Positions 34,664-43,889 of a stretch of 64,000 bases of DNA are shown piece after piece. How positions within the stretch are numbered: position 1 is the first letter of the stretch; each line of letters begins with the position of its first letter. Source of the DNA: JBAVOR01 sp049692255 (lineage in GTDB: Bacteria; Babelota; Babeliae; Babelales; JACPOV01). Below the pieces are notes generated by a model. It saw nothing but the letters and a program-made list of their open reading frames with translations. It had not been told where the DNA came from and did not search any database. Position numbers and translations under genes: made by a program. Location of the stretch: positions 11,279 through 75,278 of the forward strand of contig JBAVOR010000006.1 in assembly GCA_049692255.1 (NCBI GenBank), written 5' to 3'.

Positions 34664-34756
34664 TGGAGGAGAGAGTGGGATTCGAACCCACGATCCCAGT
34701 TTTAATGGGATAATCGCTTTCGAGACGACCGCATTCGACCACTCTGCCATCTCTCC
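34664..34756 (-). tRNA. tRNA-Ser (anticodon CGA)
   Basis: This 93-nt class II tRNA is read on the minus strand. The acceptor GGAGAGA pairs with TCTCTCC; the discriminator is T and CCA is encoded. The anticodon loop CTCGAAA gives CGA, which reads UCG. The long variable arm (ATCCCATTAAAACTGGGAT) and the T-loop GTTCGAATC are both visible. A U discriminator is unusual for serine tRNAs, where G is the rule. A TATACT box at 34776-34771, 14 bases upstream, may be its -10 element. Confidence 0.95.
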
Positions 34757-34902
34757 ACAAAAACATGGATAGTATAGCAATTTTTTATCTATTTCACCAT
34801 TCATTTACTCAAGCACGCACCATCTTTTACGATTGACACACAGCGGCGAACCCAATACGCTAAACCGGTATACTGGCATCCTAAAATTTATCAGGAAATT
34901 GT

Positions 34903-36075
34903 ATGAACGAGATTGCACATCATCAGCCATCTATCCAAGCCATTGTTCTTGCCGCAGGTAAATCAACCCGATTTAAAGGCAAAACTACCAAACTTTTAAC
35001 CCCTCTTTGTGGCCAACCGATTATCATGTATCTCACGCAACTGCTTGAATCGCTCGATATTGCTACTACGTTAGTCGTGGGGCATGAAGCAGCTGCTATT
35101 CAAACACTTGTTGGTGCACAACACAAAGCGGTCCAATTCGCGCAACAAACAGAACAGCGCGGAACAGGCCATGCTTTGAAGAGCTCAGAGCCACTGTGGC
35201 ATGCAGATCATTTATTAATATTAAATGGCGATTGCCCGCTCATTCATGCCCATACGTTAAAATATTTAGCAACTACTCACGCACAAAATAATAATGCTGT
35301 CACTTTCGTCACTGCACATCACCCCAATCCTTTCAATGCCTATGGCCGCGTGATCAAAAAAAACAAACGAATCTCTATTGTTGAAGCGCGCGATTTGCCC
35401 GATGATCCTACGAAATATGATACGGTTAATGCAGGCATCTATATTATGCAAACCGCTTTTTTAAAGAAATACATGCATCTGCTGGGCACCAACAATGCTG
35501 CGCAGGAATATTATATTACTGATCTGGTTGGCATAGCACAAAACCAGGGTCTCCGCGTTGGCACGATAAGCGCGTCGTTTGATGAAATTTGTGGTATTAA
35601 TACGCTACCAGAACTAATGCGCGCCGAACAAGTGCAACGTTCGCGCATTATCTATAATCATATTGAAAATGGGGTCATATTTCGTTCAACCGATGTGTAT
35701 ATCGACACGCCAGTAACCATACAGCCGGGAACTGTTGTAGGTGCAGGTGTGCATCTTTTGGGCAACAGTACTATTGGCCAAGAGGCGGTGCTAGCCCCTT
35801 ACTGCATTGTCGAAAATAGCACCATTGCTGATAATGTTACCGTACATGAACAAACCATAATTAAACATAGTCGCGTTGAAGCGCATGCGGCTGTTGGCCC
35901 ATTTGCATTCGTAACACGCAGCACCATTGATGCACATGAAACAGTCAAAAGTTTTGTGTCAGTTGCAAATGATCGCGTCGGCACTGTATCAAATACGACA
36001 GTTCACGCCGAATCGCTCGTACAAGCGCCCGAAGTTACCCTTGCACAAACACAGCGCGTGCAGTTGAACAGTTAA
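34903..36075 (+). CDS. glmU: GlmU-like UDP-GlcNAc pyrophosphorylase, acetyltransferase part missing
   Basis: This 390-residue protein has a complete N-terminal uridylyltransferase: VLAAGKSTRFKGKTTKLL, GTGHALKSSEPLW, LILNGDCPLI, GRVIKK...SIVEARD and NAGIYIM. About five turns of left-handed beta-helix follow (PGTVVGAGVHLLGNSTIGQE and on). It stops where E. coli GlmU (456 residues) continues into the acetyltransferase site, so the catalytic His region and C-terminal acetyl-CoA segment are absent. It likely only turns GlcNAc-1-P into UDP-GlcNAc; the acetyl step must come from another protein or the host. UDP-GlcNAc feeds murG. Confidence 0.85.
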   Translation: MNEIAHHQPSIQAIVLAAGKSTRFKGKTTKLLTPLCGQPIIMYLTQLLESLDIATTLVVGHEAAAIQTLVGAQHKAVQFAQQTEQRGTGHALKSSEPLWHADHLLILNGDCPLIHAHTLKYLATTHAQNNNAVTFVTAHHPNPFNAYGRVIKKNKRISIVEARDLPDDPTKYDTVNAGIYIMQTAFLKKYMHLLGTNNAAQEYYITDLVGIAQNQGLRVGTISASFDEICGINTLPELMRAEQVQRSRIIYNHIENGVIFRSTDVYIDTPVTIQPGTVVGAGVHLLGNSTIGQEAVLAPYCIVENSTIADNVTVHEQTIIKHSRVEAHAAVGPFAFVTRSTIDAHETVKSFVSVANDRVGTVSNTTVHAESLVQAPEVTLAQTQRVQLNS

Positions 36076-36093
36076 GAAGTAAAGGAATAGAGC

Positions 36094-37332
36094 GTGATTC
36101 GTTTTATTCATACTGCTGATATTCATTACGGTATGGAAAATTATGGTAAAATTGACGCTGCAACCGGCATTCATTCACGATTGCTCGATTTCGATCGTGC
36201 GTTTAACTTTTGCGTTGATACCGCCATTAACCAAAACGTTGATTTCTTTTTAATTGCTGGTGATGCATACAAAACAACAAACCCCAGTCCAACACAGCAG
36301 CGATTATTTTTTAATGCACTGTTTCGGCTGCATGCAGCACAGATTCCGGTTGTCATTATTATCGGCAATCACGACAATCCGCTCAGCTTTGGCAAGGCCT
36401 CAACACTCGATATTTTAGCAGATATTCCCCTGCTCACTTTTCATGTAATGAGCAAACCGCGTGCGTTAACATTGCAAACCAAAAGCGGGCCAGTCAACAT
36501 TGTAGGTATTCCTTGGCCGACGCGAAATACGATTGCCTTATCAGACAATTTCGGTTGGCAATCTATCCACGAGTTGAATGAAAAAATTACTCATGCGGTC
36601 AATACACTCATCAAACAACTTGCTCAAGAACTCGACCCGGCCTTACCGGCTGTACTCACTGCCCATCTAACCGTCAGCTCTGGTATATTTTCTGGTTCAG
36701 AAAAGCGGGCAATCTATGGGCATGATCCATTGTTTTTACCATCAGATCTCGCTATTGCACCATTCGATTACGTGGCACTCGGTCACCTACACCGGTACCA
36801 ACAGTTAAATCCAGACAATTATCCACCAATCGTATATTCAGGCTCTCCGGAACGGATCGATTTTGGTGAACGCAAAGAACAAAAGGGATTCTGTTTAGTA
36901 TCAATAGAAAACAAAAAGGCCGCCGTTACATTTATCGAAACGCCTCAGCGACCATTCGTACAACTGGAACTCACGTTAGAATCGGGTACTATTTCCCAAA
37001 CACAACAGATTATACAAGCACTCAGCCGCTATACGCTTGATGATGCAATTGTAAAAATTATTTACCACGTGCCTGCTCAGTTAAAAGATACGGTTGATAT
37101 TCAAGCCGTGCAAAAGGCGTGTGCCCCAGCCCATGATCTGATTGGCATTATCCCCGTACATGCACCAAAACAACGGGTCGCCCGCACTGCATTGCGCGTT
37201 GATATGGATTTTGAAAAGTTACTCGACAGTTATTTGATACAAAAAAATGAATCGGTTGAACGGCGACAACAATTGATCAAACGCGCGTTAGAAATTCAAC
37301 AAGAGTTAGCTGATGAACGGGAAGAAGCGTAG
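36094..37332 (+). CDS. sbcD: SbcD/Mre11-type nuclease
   Basis: This 412-residue calcineurin-like phosphoesterase has the five metal motifs: HTADIHYG, AGDAYKTTNPSP, GNHDNP, TAHLTVSSG and GHLHRYQ. With SbcC it cuts hairpin and blocked DNA ends. The C-terminal capping domain ends with a helical, charged tail that would contact SbcC. It starts at GTG with AAGGAA upstream, 18 bases after glmU. No sbcC follows; the next gene is on the other strand. Confidence 0.9.
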   Translation: MIRFIHTADIHYGMENYGKIDAATGIHSRLLDFDRAFNFCVDTAINQNVDFFLIAGDAYKTTNPSPTQQRLFFNALFRLHAAQIPVVIIIGNHDNPLSFGKASTLDILADIPLLTFHVMSKPRALTLQTKSGPVNIVGIPWPTRNTIALSDNFGWQSIHELNEKITHAVNTLIKQLAQELDPALPAVLTAHLTVSSGIFSGSEKRAIYGHDPLFLPSDLAIAPFDYVALGHLHRYQQLNPDNYPPIVYSGSPERIDFGERKEQKGFCLVSIENKKAAVTFIETPQRPFVQLELTLESGTISQTQQIIQALSRYTLDDAIVKIIYHVPAQLKDTVDIQAVQKACAPAHDLIGIIPVHAPKQRVARTALRVDMDFEKLLDSYLIQKNESVERRQQLIKRALEIQQELADEREEA

Positions 37333-37333
37333 G

Positions 37334-38458
37334 CTACTCTACCCAATCTTTTATTTGCGCCATCAAATCTTTGCATACACCAATCTTCTTAAAATATGCC
37401 GCTATAGCCATCTGTTCTGGCTGATAAGGCAGAGGAAGAACCGTAATGTGTCTTGAGCTATTTTTAAGATCCAATACGATACGACCAAGCCACTGCTTAC
37501 TTTTGTTAAAAAACAGATAGCCTCTAGTGACACTTCTGTTTAATGCAATCACCGGCTCTGCAGCATCAATAGAATGTATCTGATCAGGGTGATTAAAAGG
37601 GAAAATAATAATTTTTTTATCGATAGGCATGGCTATGTACAATGCATCATTAGAAATACCCAAATAATCTCCTGGCATCTTTTCAATTGCATATCCTTGT
37701 TCATTCTTGAGACAGGGAAAAAATCTGTTCGTAGCAGTTAATCGTGAGTATTTGCTCAGATCATCTTGCGTGACAAATTGCCGTTCGAAGATTTTCTTAG
37801 CTATCGTGTCAGTAATAGAAATAGCGTTATTACTCATGCCCTTAGCAAGCAATTGCGTTACTCCTAACGTACCATTTTTCATGAACCATTCAACTCCATC
37901 CGTGGTAAAGGTTCGCGTAAGATATACAATCTTTTGCTGATTGGCTGACCAACCTAAAGAACAAACTCCTTGCCAATACTTTTGGTTTAACCAAGGGCAC
38001 GGTGATTTATATACTGTCTGACACTCAGGTGATGTATATACTGTCCGAAATTCACTCCATAGTAGCCAACTCGGTTTTTTACAAACAGTAAGCTCCCCGC
38101 ACATATTCGTAGCTAAGCGAAAAATAGGGCTTTCTATATTCAAGCAGCAATAGCCGAAATTTACTGGAACTCGTGCAATACTCTCCAGACTGTAAGAAAG
38201 GCATTGCAATTGCATGTACTCAAGTTTCTTTTTAAACTCTTCTTCTGTTTCATACGATGCATACTCAACGATAATTTTCTGTATATCAGATGGCAAAAAA
38301 ACTGTGCGCAAAAGCAGTTTTTGATTATCAGATAACTGATTAATTTTTTCAGTATCAAACGATGTAGCTGAATAATCCTTGAACGTAGTTAATTCTAGCG
38401 CGGTATCTGACGCAGATACTATGCAATTGAACAGAACCAAAACAATCATTACATACAT
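37334..38458 (-). CDS. Exported protein with F-box-like motif, paralogue A
   Basis: This 374-residue protein has a short signal peptide (MYVMIVLVLFNCIVSA). Residues about 53-85 (FLPSDIQKIIVEYASYETEE) have the LPxDI-xxI pattern of F-box helices. The long beta-rich remainder (NNAISITDTIAKKIFERQF, GISNDALYIAMPIDKKIIIF) could form propeller-like blades. The C-terminus has YFKKIGVCKDLMAQIKDW. Tandem with, and similar to, the gene at 38459-39526, whose stop directly abuts this start. F-boxes recruit substrates to eukaryotic SCF ubiquitin ligases; an exported bacterial one would be host-directed (inference). Confidence 0.62.
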   Translation of the reverse strand: MYVMIVLVLFNCIVSASDTALELTTFKDYSATSFDTEKINQLSDNQKLLLRTVFLPSDIQKIIVEYASYETEEEFKKKLEYMQLQCLSYSLESIARVPVNFGYCCLNIESPIFRLATNMCGELTVCKKPSWLLWSEFRTVYTSPECQTVYKSPCPWLNQKYWQGVCSLGWSANQQKIVYLTRTFTTDGVEWFMKNGTLGVTQLLAKGMSNNAISITDTIAKKIFERQFVTQDDLSKYSRLTATNRFFPCLKNEQGYAIEKMPGDYLGISNDALYIAMPIDKKIIIFPFNHPDQIHSIDAAEPVIALNRSVTRGYLFFNKSKQWLGRIVLDLKNSSRHITVLPLPYQPEQMAIAAYFKKIGVCKDLMAQIKDWVE

Positions 38459-39526
38459 TTATAACTTCCAATCTTTTACCTGTGCCATCACATCTTTACA
38501 TACCCCAATACGGGCAAAGTATTCAGGTATAGTGAGCAATTCTTCTTTGTGCGGTAAGGGATACATAGTAATATTGCGCGACTTAGTTTTTTCATCCAAC
38601 ACCAGATGCGCAAGCATGGTATTAGTTTGATTAAAATAAAGGTAGGGAGTACAAACATCTTTTATTCCCATCAGATCTCCAGATACCTGCTCGTCTTCAA
38701 TAGTGTATGTCTCGTGAAACTTAGATGCTGAAAAAACGGTTATTTTCTTATAGCTTGCAACTGCTACTTTTTTCCCCACATTCGATACGCCCATCAAATA
38801 ATTCGGCGCTTGTTCAACAATATCTCCATCACCTTCTCCAGAATTCTGCGCAGTAAAGACTGTTTTAGCAAGTGTTCTGTCAACAGGGATAATTGAAGTG
38901 GTTCTTTTACCAGGAGTAAGGCACGTAATTCCTATAACTGCATTCGTTACCCGTTTTTTCTTAATTTTCTTTTCTTGCACATGAAACGCCAGTGATGATC
39001 CGTTCGGTGACAATCCCATTCCTGCCATCCATGCCCCTATACCAGCATCTATTCCTAACCAAACGTTCAGTTTTTCCCATCTATTTTGTGGAGCTTCTCT
39101 TGTGAACTGGTGGTCATAGAACGTCAGCGGCAATCCATACCAATTTTTATGATACAAGAGGTGACACACATTATAGTGAAGATAGGCACGACAGCTAAAA
39201 GATGGCATTTGGAGACTAGATATGCTCTGCTGCTGCCATTTTATGGTGTTAGAATAAGCACGAGTTGCATATTCAACCGTTGGCAAACACAACTTCTCAA
39301 GCTTCTTTCTAAACTCTTCTTTCGTTTCATACCGTACATACGAAACAATTATTTTTTGTATATCTAAGGGCAAAGAAACGAGAAGCGCTAACAACTGCCG
39401 CTCAGACAGATTCGATCTATCAGAAAATTCTGTCAGTTCTATTTCATTGGCTTTCTGCTGCGCTCCCTCAATACACAGGCTATGAGTAAGCAAACAAAAC
39501 AATACTGTGCTTACTATTGAATTCAT
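38459..39526 (-). CDS. Exported protein with F-box-like motif, paralogue B
   Basis: The start at 39526 (MNSIVSTVLFCLLTHSLC) has AGAGG upstream and gives a signal peptide; the frame also opens at 39559, overlapping the stop of the SurA-like gene. The F-box-like segment is SLPLDIQKIIVSYVRYETKE. The beta-rich body (VSNVGKKVAVASYKKITVFS) and the C-terminus YFARIGVCKDVMAQVKDW match paralogue A throughout, so the pair is a tandem duplication. It is likely co-transcribed with the periplasmic chaperone gene upstream. Confidence 0.62.
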   Translation of the reverse strand: MNSIVSTVLFCLLTHSLCIEGAQQKANEIELTEFSDRSNLSERQLLALLVSLPLDIQKIIVSYVRYETKEEFRKKLEKLCLPTVEYATRAYSNTIKWQQQSISSLQMPSFSCRAYLHYNVCHLLYHKNWYGLPLTFYDHQFTREAPQNRWEKLNVWLGIDAGIGAWMAGMGLSPNGSSLAFHVQEKKIKKKRVTNAVIGITCLTPGKRTTSIIPVDRTLAKTVFTAQNSGEGDGDIVEQAPNYLMGVSNVGKKVAVASYKKITVFSASKFHETYTIEDEQVSGDLMGIKDVCTPYLYFNQTNTMLAHLVLDEKTKSRNITMYPLPHKEELLTIPEYFARIGVCKDVMAQVKDWKL

Positions 39527-39558
39527 TGAGCACCTCTCACAAAAATTACCGATTTGCA

Positions 39559-40404
39559 TTACTGCATGTATACAATAGTGGCACCATCGAGTAATTTTGT
39601 ACGATATTCGCTCAACAACTGTTCGAACTTTGGCTTGCGTAGAATTTCAGCAATTTTTTTGTATCGTTTTGCTAAGGGCACACATCGTTCTGCCTTTTTA
39701 TTCAGCAAACGATAAAGATAGAGGGTGCGGGGGCCATCGACCGTTAAAATATCACCAATATCAAGCGATGGGAGTGTTGCTAAATCAGCAACAAGTTCAC
39801 TTTTTTTCACCCAATACCCAGCAGACCATTCGACAGATAATCGGTCACCTCCTTCAACATACGCCGTAACCTGCCTTTTTAATTCTTCTCGTTCAGTCGT
39901 GTCAATAAAGGGCATACTTGCCGTTTCCAGTAAAAACGCGGGTTCTTTAACAATGGGGTGTGCGTTGTAATACGCAACCACTTCATCTTCGGTGATGAGT
40001 AAGTTTTGCATAATCTGGTGTTCAGTCATCGCATTAACTGCGTACATCAAACGGAACTGTTCGAACCCTTCAGCGTACGTGTACCCTTCTTGTGCGAATA
40101 TCGTTTCTTCATCACCCGGTTTTAATCCAAAACCTTGCAACACTCTACGCAAATGCGCTTTTACTACGGTATCATCGATAGGCATCTTGACCCGTAATGC
40201 ATCTTGAAAAATAAGCTCTTCACTAATAAGATCGTCGAGCTTTCTCATGCGTCCATCAATACCCCGCCGCTTGTATTCCAATTGCGTAAAAATACGGGAC
40301 CGCTCAGGACCATGCACTACGGCGGCAACACGGTTAACCAATAGACGCTCTGCCTGCACACAAACAGGATGAATGATTAAAAGAAGTAATAATAAATGCT
40401 TCAT
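39559..40404 (-). CDS. SurA-like periplasmic chaperone
   Basis: This 281-residue protein has signal peptide MKHLLLLLLIIHPVCVQA. The mature start (RLLVNRVAAVVHGPERSRIF) and the LDDLISEELIFQDALRVKMP helix follow the SurA N-domain pattern. ITEDEVVAYYNAHP is the linker found before parvulin domains, and a reduced parvulin-like part follows (GYWVKKSELVADLATLPSLD). SurA escorts outer-membrane proteins through the periplasm. The several barrel proteins in this window would be clients. Peptidyl-prolyl isomerase activity is doubtful in such a short domain. Confidence 0.72.
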   Translation of the reverse strand: MKHLLLLLLIIHPVCVQAERLLVNRVAAVVHGPERSRIFTQLEYKRRGIDGRMRKLDDLISEELIFQDALRVKMPIDDTVVKAHLRRVLQGFGLKPGDEETIFAQEGYTYAEGFEQFRLMYAVNAMTEHQIMQNLLITEDEVVAYYNAHPIVKEPAFLLETASMPFIDTTEREELKRQVTAYVEGGDRLSVEWSAGYWVKKSELVADLATLPSLDIGDILTVDGPRTLYLYRLLNKKAERCVPLAKRYKKIAEILRKPKFEQLLSEYRTKLLDGATIVYMQ

Positions 40405-40436
40405 GCAAACACCAACTCCACAAAAAAGATATGATT

Positions 40437-40478
40437 AGCAAAAAGGGATTTACTACTGATCAGTGGTAAATCCCTTTT
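40437..40478 (-). terminator. Terminator between the two SurA-like genes
   Basis: AAAAGGGATTTAC (40441-40453) and GTAAATCCCTTTT (40466-40478) are perfect inverted repeats. The loop itself contains ACTGATCAGT, so the stem can extend almost to the centre. A short U-tract follows on the minus strand. It ends the gene at 40531. Confidence 0.8.
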
Positions 40479-40530
40479 ATTAACAGAATACTGCTTTTAT
40501 ATAATCACAGCAATGGCTTATCGAGCAGTG

Positions 40531-41544
40531 TTAAAAAGTAGCTCCTTTAGAAGAAGATTCTTTTTCCTCTTCTTTCATTGCTTGTTCACGTAATTGAGAA
40601 AGATCAACTTCGCATTGTTTTTCTTTGTCATCAAAATATTTAGTATTTTCAACTACGTTCAGTTCTTTCTTAATTTGTTCAATACCTTTCGTGAACAGTT
40701 CTTGCATACGCAACTGTTGTTTGATCTCTTCTTTGAGTTCATCAAATGGACGATATTTGGTTGGCTCTTTGCTCAACGCTTGCACCACCCAACTCTTTGC
40801 TCCTCTGACCAGTTCTACCGAAGGGAAAGTTTTTACTGCTTCCAGTTTTTCACGTACTGCATTTTCTACTTCGGAGCTCTTAAGCTTTTTAACCGTTAGT
40901 TTCATATCTTTCGCTATCGATTCAAAGTTTGCACCAGCAACTTTTACTTTGTCGTAAAATGCTTTTGCATCTTCTGCTTTATCAAAGCTCACCCCTTGTG
41001 CATTAACGCCACCACGAGACAAGATAAGCGGTTGTACTTTATCTTTATTTTCATTATACCATGCTAATGCTTGTGCATCGGTAACTACGAGATTCGCTTT
41101 TTTAGGGTACTCTTCTTGGAAATATTTGAGTGCTAATTGACGCTTAAGGAGCTCTGTTCCTTTTTTCAGATCTTCTTGGTATGTCGCCGATTTATCGATG
41201 CCATTTTTTGCTATGTATTCTTCTAAAATAACTTCTATGCTGTAATTTTGGCACAATTCACGTTCTGCACGCGGCATAATTGAAAGAATCTGTTTAAATT
41301 GTGGCTGCATTTTAACAATATCCGCAACATATGCTTCATATTGCGCTACTGTAATTTTAGGCCTGCCATCTATAGTTAACAGTACATCAGAGCTTATTAC
41401 TTTTGATCCTGGAGCTGTCGATTCTGTTGCAGCACTGGTTGACGCCTGAGAAGATGCCTCAGTTGCCTTTTGCCCTAACTCACAGCTGGGAAGCATACAC
41501 AATGCAGGGACAAGAATAGAGAGTGTAAGTACGCGATTCTTCAT
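40531..41544 (-). CDS. SurA/PrsA-like lipoprotein chaperone
   Basis: The start at 41544 has AAAGGA five bases upstream and begins MKNRVLTLSILVPALCMLPS followed by Cys. This is a lipoprotein signal with lipobox LPSC, so the mature protein would be lipid-anchored after LspA cleavage. A Thr/Ser/Ala linker follows, then SurA-type N-domain helices (KITVAQYEAYVADIVKMQPQ; ELLKRQLALKYFQEEYP). A degenerate parvulin part spans about residues 190-290, with a helical C-terminus after it. The protein probably helps to fold outer-membrane or exported proteins. Confidence 0.75.
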   Translation of the reverse strand: MKNRVLTLSILVPALCMLPSCELGQKATEASSQASTSAATESTAPGSKVISSDVLLTIDGRPKITVAQYEAYVADIVKMQPQFKQILSIMPRAERELCQNYSIEVILEEYIAKNGIDKSATYQEDLKKGTELLKRQLALKYFQEEYPKKANLVVTDAQALAWYNENKDKVQPLILSRGGVNAQGVSFDKAEDAKAFYDKVKVAGANFESIAKDMKLTVKKLKSSEVENAVREKLEAVKTFPSVELVRGAKSWVVQALSKEPTKYRPFDELKEEIKQQLRMQELFTKGIEQIKKELNVVENTKYFDDKEKQCEVDLSQLREQAMKEEEKESSSKGATF

Positions 41545-41701
41545 GCAAATCCTTTCTTTGCCAATGACGATACAATAGATCAACAAAAACTTGAAAAGTA
41601 TTCTAACATAGGACACCAGTTTATGCAAAGATACACTCAATACGAGCTCTAGATAGATTAAAGCAGAATGATACGTCAGGCGTTATTGCAAGAGATTGGT
41701 C

Positions 41702-42358
41702 TTATATCACTCGACACAGCACCGCACCATACAATTGCGCTGGCTTTGCGCGATATATTACTTTAGCCACTGCACGTAACGTAGCACCAGTAGTCATAAG
41801 ATCATCGACAATGAGAATCCTTTTACCCTGTACCATAGCAGCATCTACCGATAGCTCGAACGCATCTGCCACATTCGTACCCCGCTTTTCTAGATTCAAT
41901 GTTGCTTGTAACGCGGTACGCTTTTTTCTTTTAACCGCATGTACTACTGGTCTGCCACTGAGGGCACTTAACTGTTGCGCAATGAGTATACTTTGGTTAA
42001 AGCCACGCCATGCGTAACGAGTCCAATGTAAGGGAATAGGAACAATATAATCAAACTCAAGCAATTGCATGACTGGCATACGGCTCATCAGCTGTGCCAT
42101 CTGTGTTGCAGCAAGTGAATTATTCCAATGTTTTGCCATAATAAGGCATCGTAATGGCTCCTGATAGTTTCCAACAGCAAATACTGGCATATGCACAGAC
42201 TCGCGAATGCGCACCAGTTCAGATACTATCGGTTCAACCTTTGCAGCACAGTGCACACAGAAAATCACCTCTTCTGTTGCCACAAAGGCTCGGCAAAAGG
42301 GGCAAAAAGGAGGGAAAAGCAGGTGCAAGATAGTTTTATAGATACGTTGTATTAACAT
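41702..42358 (-). CDS. comF: ComF-family phosphoribosyltransferase-like protein
   Basis: This protein of about 218 residues has a four-Cys zinc knuckle (CPFCRAF ... CVHCAAK) near the N-terminus, PIPLHWTRYAWRGFNQ, and the PRPP-binding loop ILIVDDLMTTGATL near residue 175. ComF proteins are needed for DNA uptake in competent bacteria and are thought to act on imported single strands. The frame extends to a TTG at 42388; the ATG at 42358 (MLIQRIYKTILHLL) is preferred. No other competence gene is in the window. Confidence 0.88.
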   Translation of the reverse strand: MLIQRIYKTILHLLFPPFCPFCRAFVATEEVIFCVHCAAKVEPIVSELVRIRESVHMPVFAVGNYQEPLRCLIMAKHWNNSLAATQMAQLMSRMPVMQLLEFDYIVPIPLHWTRYAWRGFNQSILIAQQLSALSGRPVVHAVKRKKRTALQATLNLEKRGTNVADAFELSVDAAMVQGKRILIVDDLMTTGATLRAVAKVIYRAKPAQLYGAVLCRVI

Positions 42359-42431
42359 ACGCTTATTTATTGATATACTATGTGTCAATTAAAAAGAACA
42401 ATGCTTGGTCTTTAAGGGCTTATAAAATTGA

Positions 42432-43889
42432 ATGTATATGAAAAAACAAAATTTGGCATCTTTCCCTTGGTTGATTGCATTTTTTTGTATCATGCTCACA
42501 GCTCCTGCAAAGGGAATGGGACAAGAGAAACAAAATCTTACCTGGCAACAATGGGCTGTTAATGCGGTTAAAAACCATACTCCACGTATTTCACAAGAAG
42601 TTACAGAGAATATTTCACCAGATCTTGATGACTTAAAACAAGCCTGTGCAGATATACCTTCTGCCCTCTCTTATCATGCAAAAGTTTCAAGCATTTCTAC
42701 TGAAAAACTATTCGGTATTATTGTCGGCGTTGCGCAAAACAAGAAATTAGATTTAACCGATCTCGTGCTTGATTACAATAACAAAACACCAGTCAATGTA
42801 TTAAATGCCGACGAACGAACACGGGTAGCCTTTGCTATTCTCAAGTTTGCACCGAAAGACATGCAGGGAGAGATCTTGTCTTGGTATATGCCTACCCAAA
42901 AAGAACTAATCGAGCTATTTACGAGCACTGAGGCAGAAATTACTCCTTTTAGTTTTTCTGAGCGAATAGTACGCACACCTGAAAATTTCGACCCAAACAT
43001 TTTCACTGCCTTGCGCTCATTCGATTTATACCAAGTAAAAGAAACAGACAATTCCATTACTTATCATGATGCAAAAACAAACATCCTTCACATCGTATAT
43101 AATAAAGGCAACGCTGACCAAAAACTGATTGCTTACGACGGCCCCAATGCAGATGGTACGCTGCTTTTTTCTGTTGAAACGCACCCAACCACGGCAGTGA
43201 CATACGCATATAATCTACGCAATAAGCAATCGGTGCTGCTCGATTCAGCAAATGGGACACCAAATAGTTACGATCATAGGCTGAAAAAAGAGACCATGCG
43301 CTTTCCAAAAATTGCGCTCTGTCCTCACGCTAATGTAGCGGTAATTGGGCAACTCACCTTTACAGAAACCCTCGGTAAATTTAGTTGTACGCTTTTTTCG
43401 GGAGATAGGTTCGAGCAAGCAAGCACCTATACATTCACAAAACAATCTCCTTACCACTCGCATATAAGAAAAATAATGTTACCTTTTGAAAATAGGCTTT
43501 ATTTAACCGACACAATAGGCGCAGTACATACATTTAACGTTGCCAAACGCGCTATGCATACAGTAGACGATGCTAATTGCTCCTTGACCATTAATAGCTC
43601 CTATCCATCAATAGCAGCAACTTTTGCACAGCAGCAATGCATCAAAGCGTTTGCTTACACTAAATTAACAAAAATTGCATTGCATGCTCTACCTAATATA
43701 GGGTCTTGTATTACGAACAATGTACTACCCAAAACCAAGTACAGCCGTTCGGATGAAGAAAAAGATTATTTCTTCGACTTACAGCTTTTTTTTAATGGAA
43801 AAACTATGATCGCTATACCCATTAATAACAAAGCCGATGCATTTCTTATCAATTTTGAAGCTACAAAAGATGAAACAACAAAAAAGTAA
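42432..43889 (+). CDS. Exported protein, unknown, possibly propeller-like
   Basis: This 485-residue protein has a signal peptide (residues 1-28, ending near LTAPAKG). The first 170 residues are helical (LDDLKQACADIPSALSYHAK; LFGIIVGVAQNKKLDLTDLV). From about 200 on, repeated four-strand-like blocks (TYHDAKTNILHIVYNKGN; HANVAVIGQLTFTETLGKF; NRLYLTDTIGAVHTFNVAKR) suggest beta-propeller blades, which resemble the C-terminal parts of the F-box-like pair at 37334-39526. No enzyme motif is seen. Its end overlaps convergent pgpA by 29 bases. Confidence 0.65.
   Translation: MYMKKQNLASFPWLIAFFCIMLTAPAKGMGQEKQNLTWQQWAVNAVKNHTPRISQEVTENISPDLDDLKQACADIPSALSYHAKVSSISTEKLFGIIVGVAQNKKLDLTDLVLDYNNKTPVNVLNADERTRVAFAILKFAPKDMQGEILSWYMPTQKELIELFTSTEAEITPFSFSERIVRTPENFDPNIFTALRSFDLYQVKETDNSITYHDAKTNILHIVYNKGNADQKLIAYDGPNADGTLLFSVETHPTTAVTYAYNLRNKQSVLLDSANGTPNSYDHRLKKETMRFPKIALCPHANVAVIGQLTFTETLGKFSCTLFSGDRFEQASTYTFTKQSPYHSHIRKIMLPFENRLYLTDTIGAVHTFNVAKRAMHTVDDANCSLTINSSYPSIAATFAQQQCIKAFAYTKLTKIALHALPNIGSCITNNVLPKTKYSRSDEEKDYFFDLQLFFNGKTMIAIPINNKADAFLINFEATKDETTKK

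Noticed and set aside
34538..34804. 88-codon frame on the minus strand
   Set aside because: It runs straight through the tRNA-Ser gene and the hairpin repeat.
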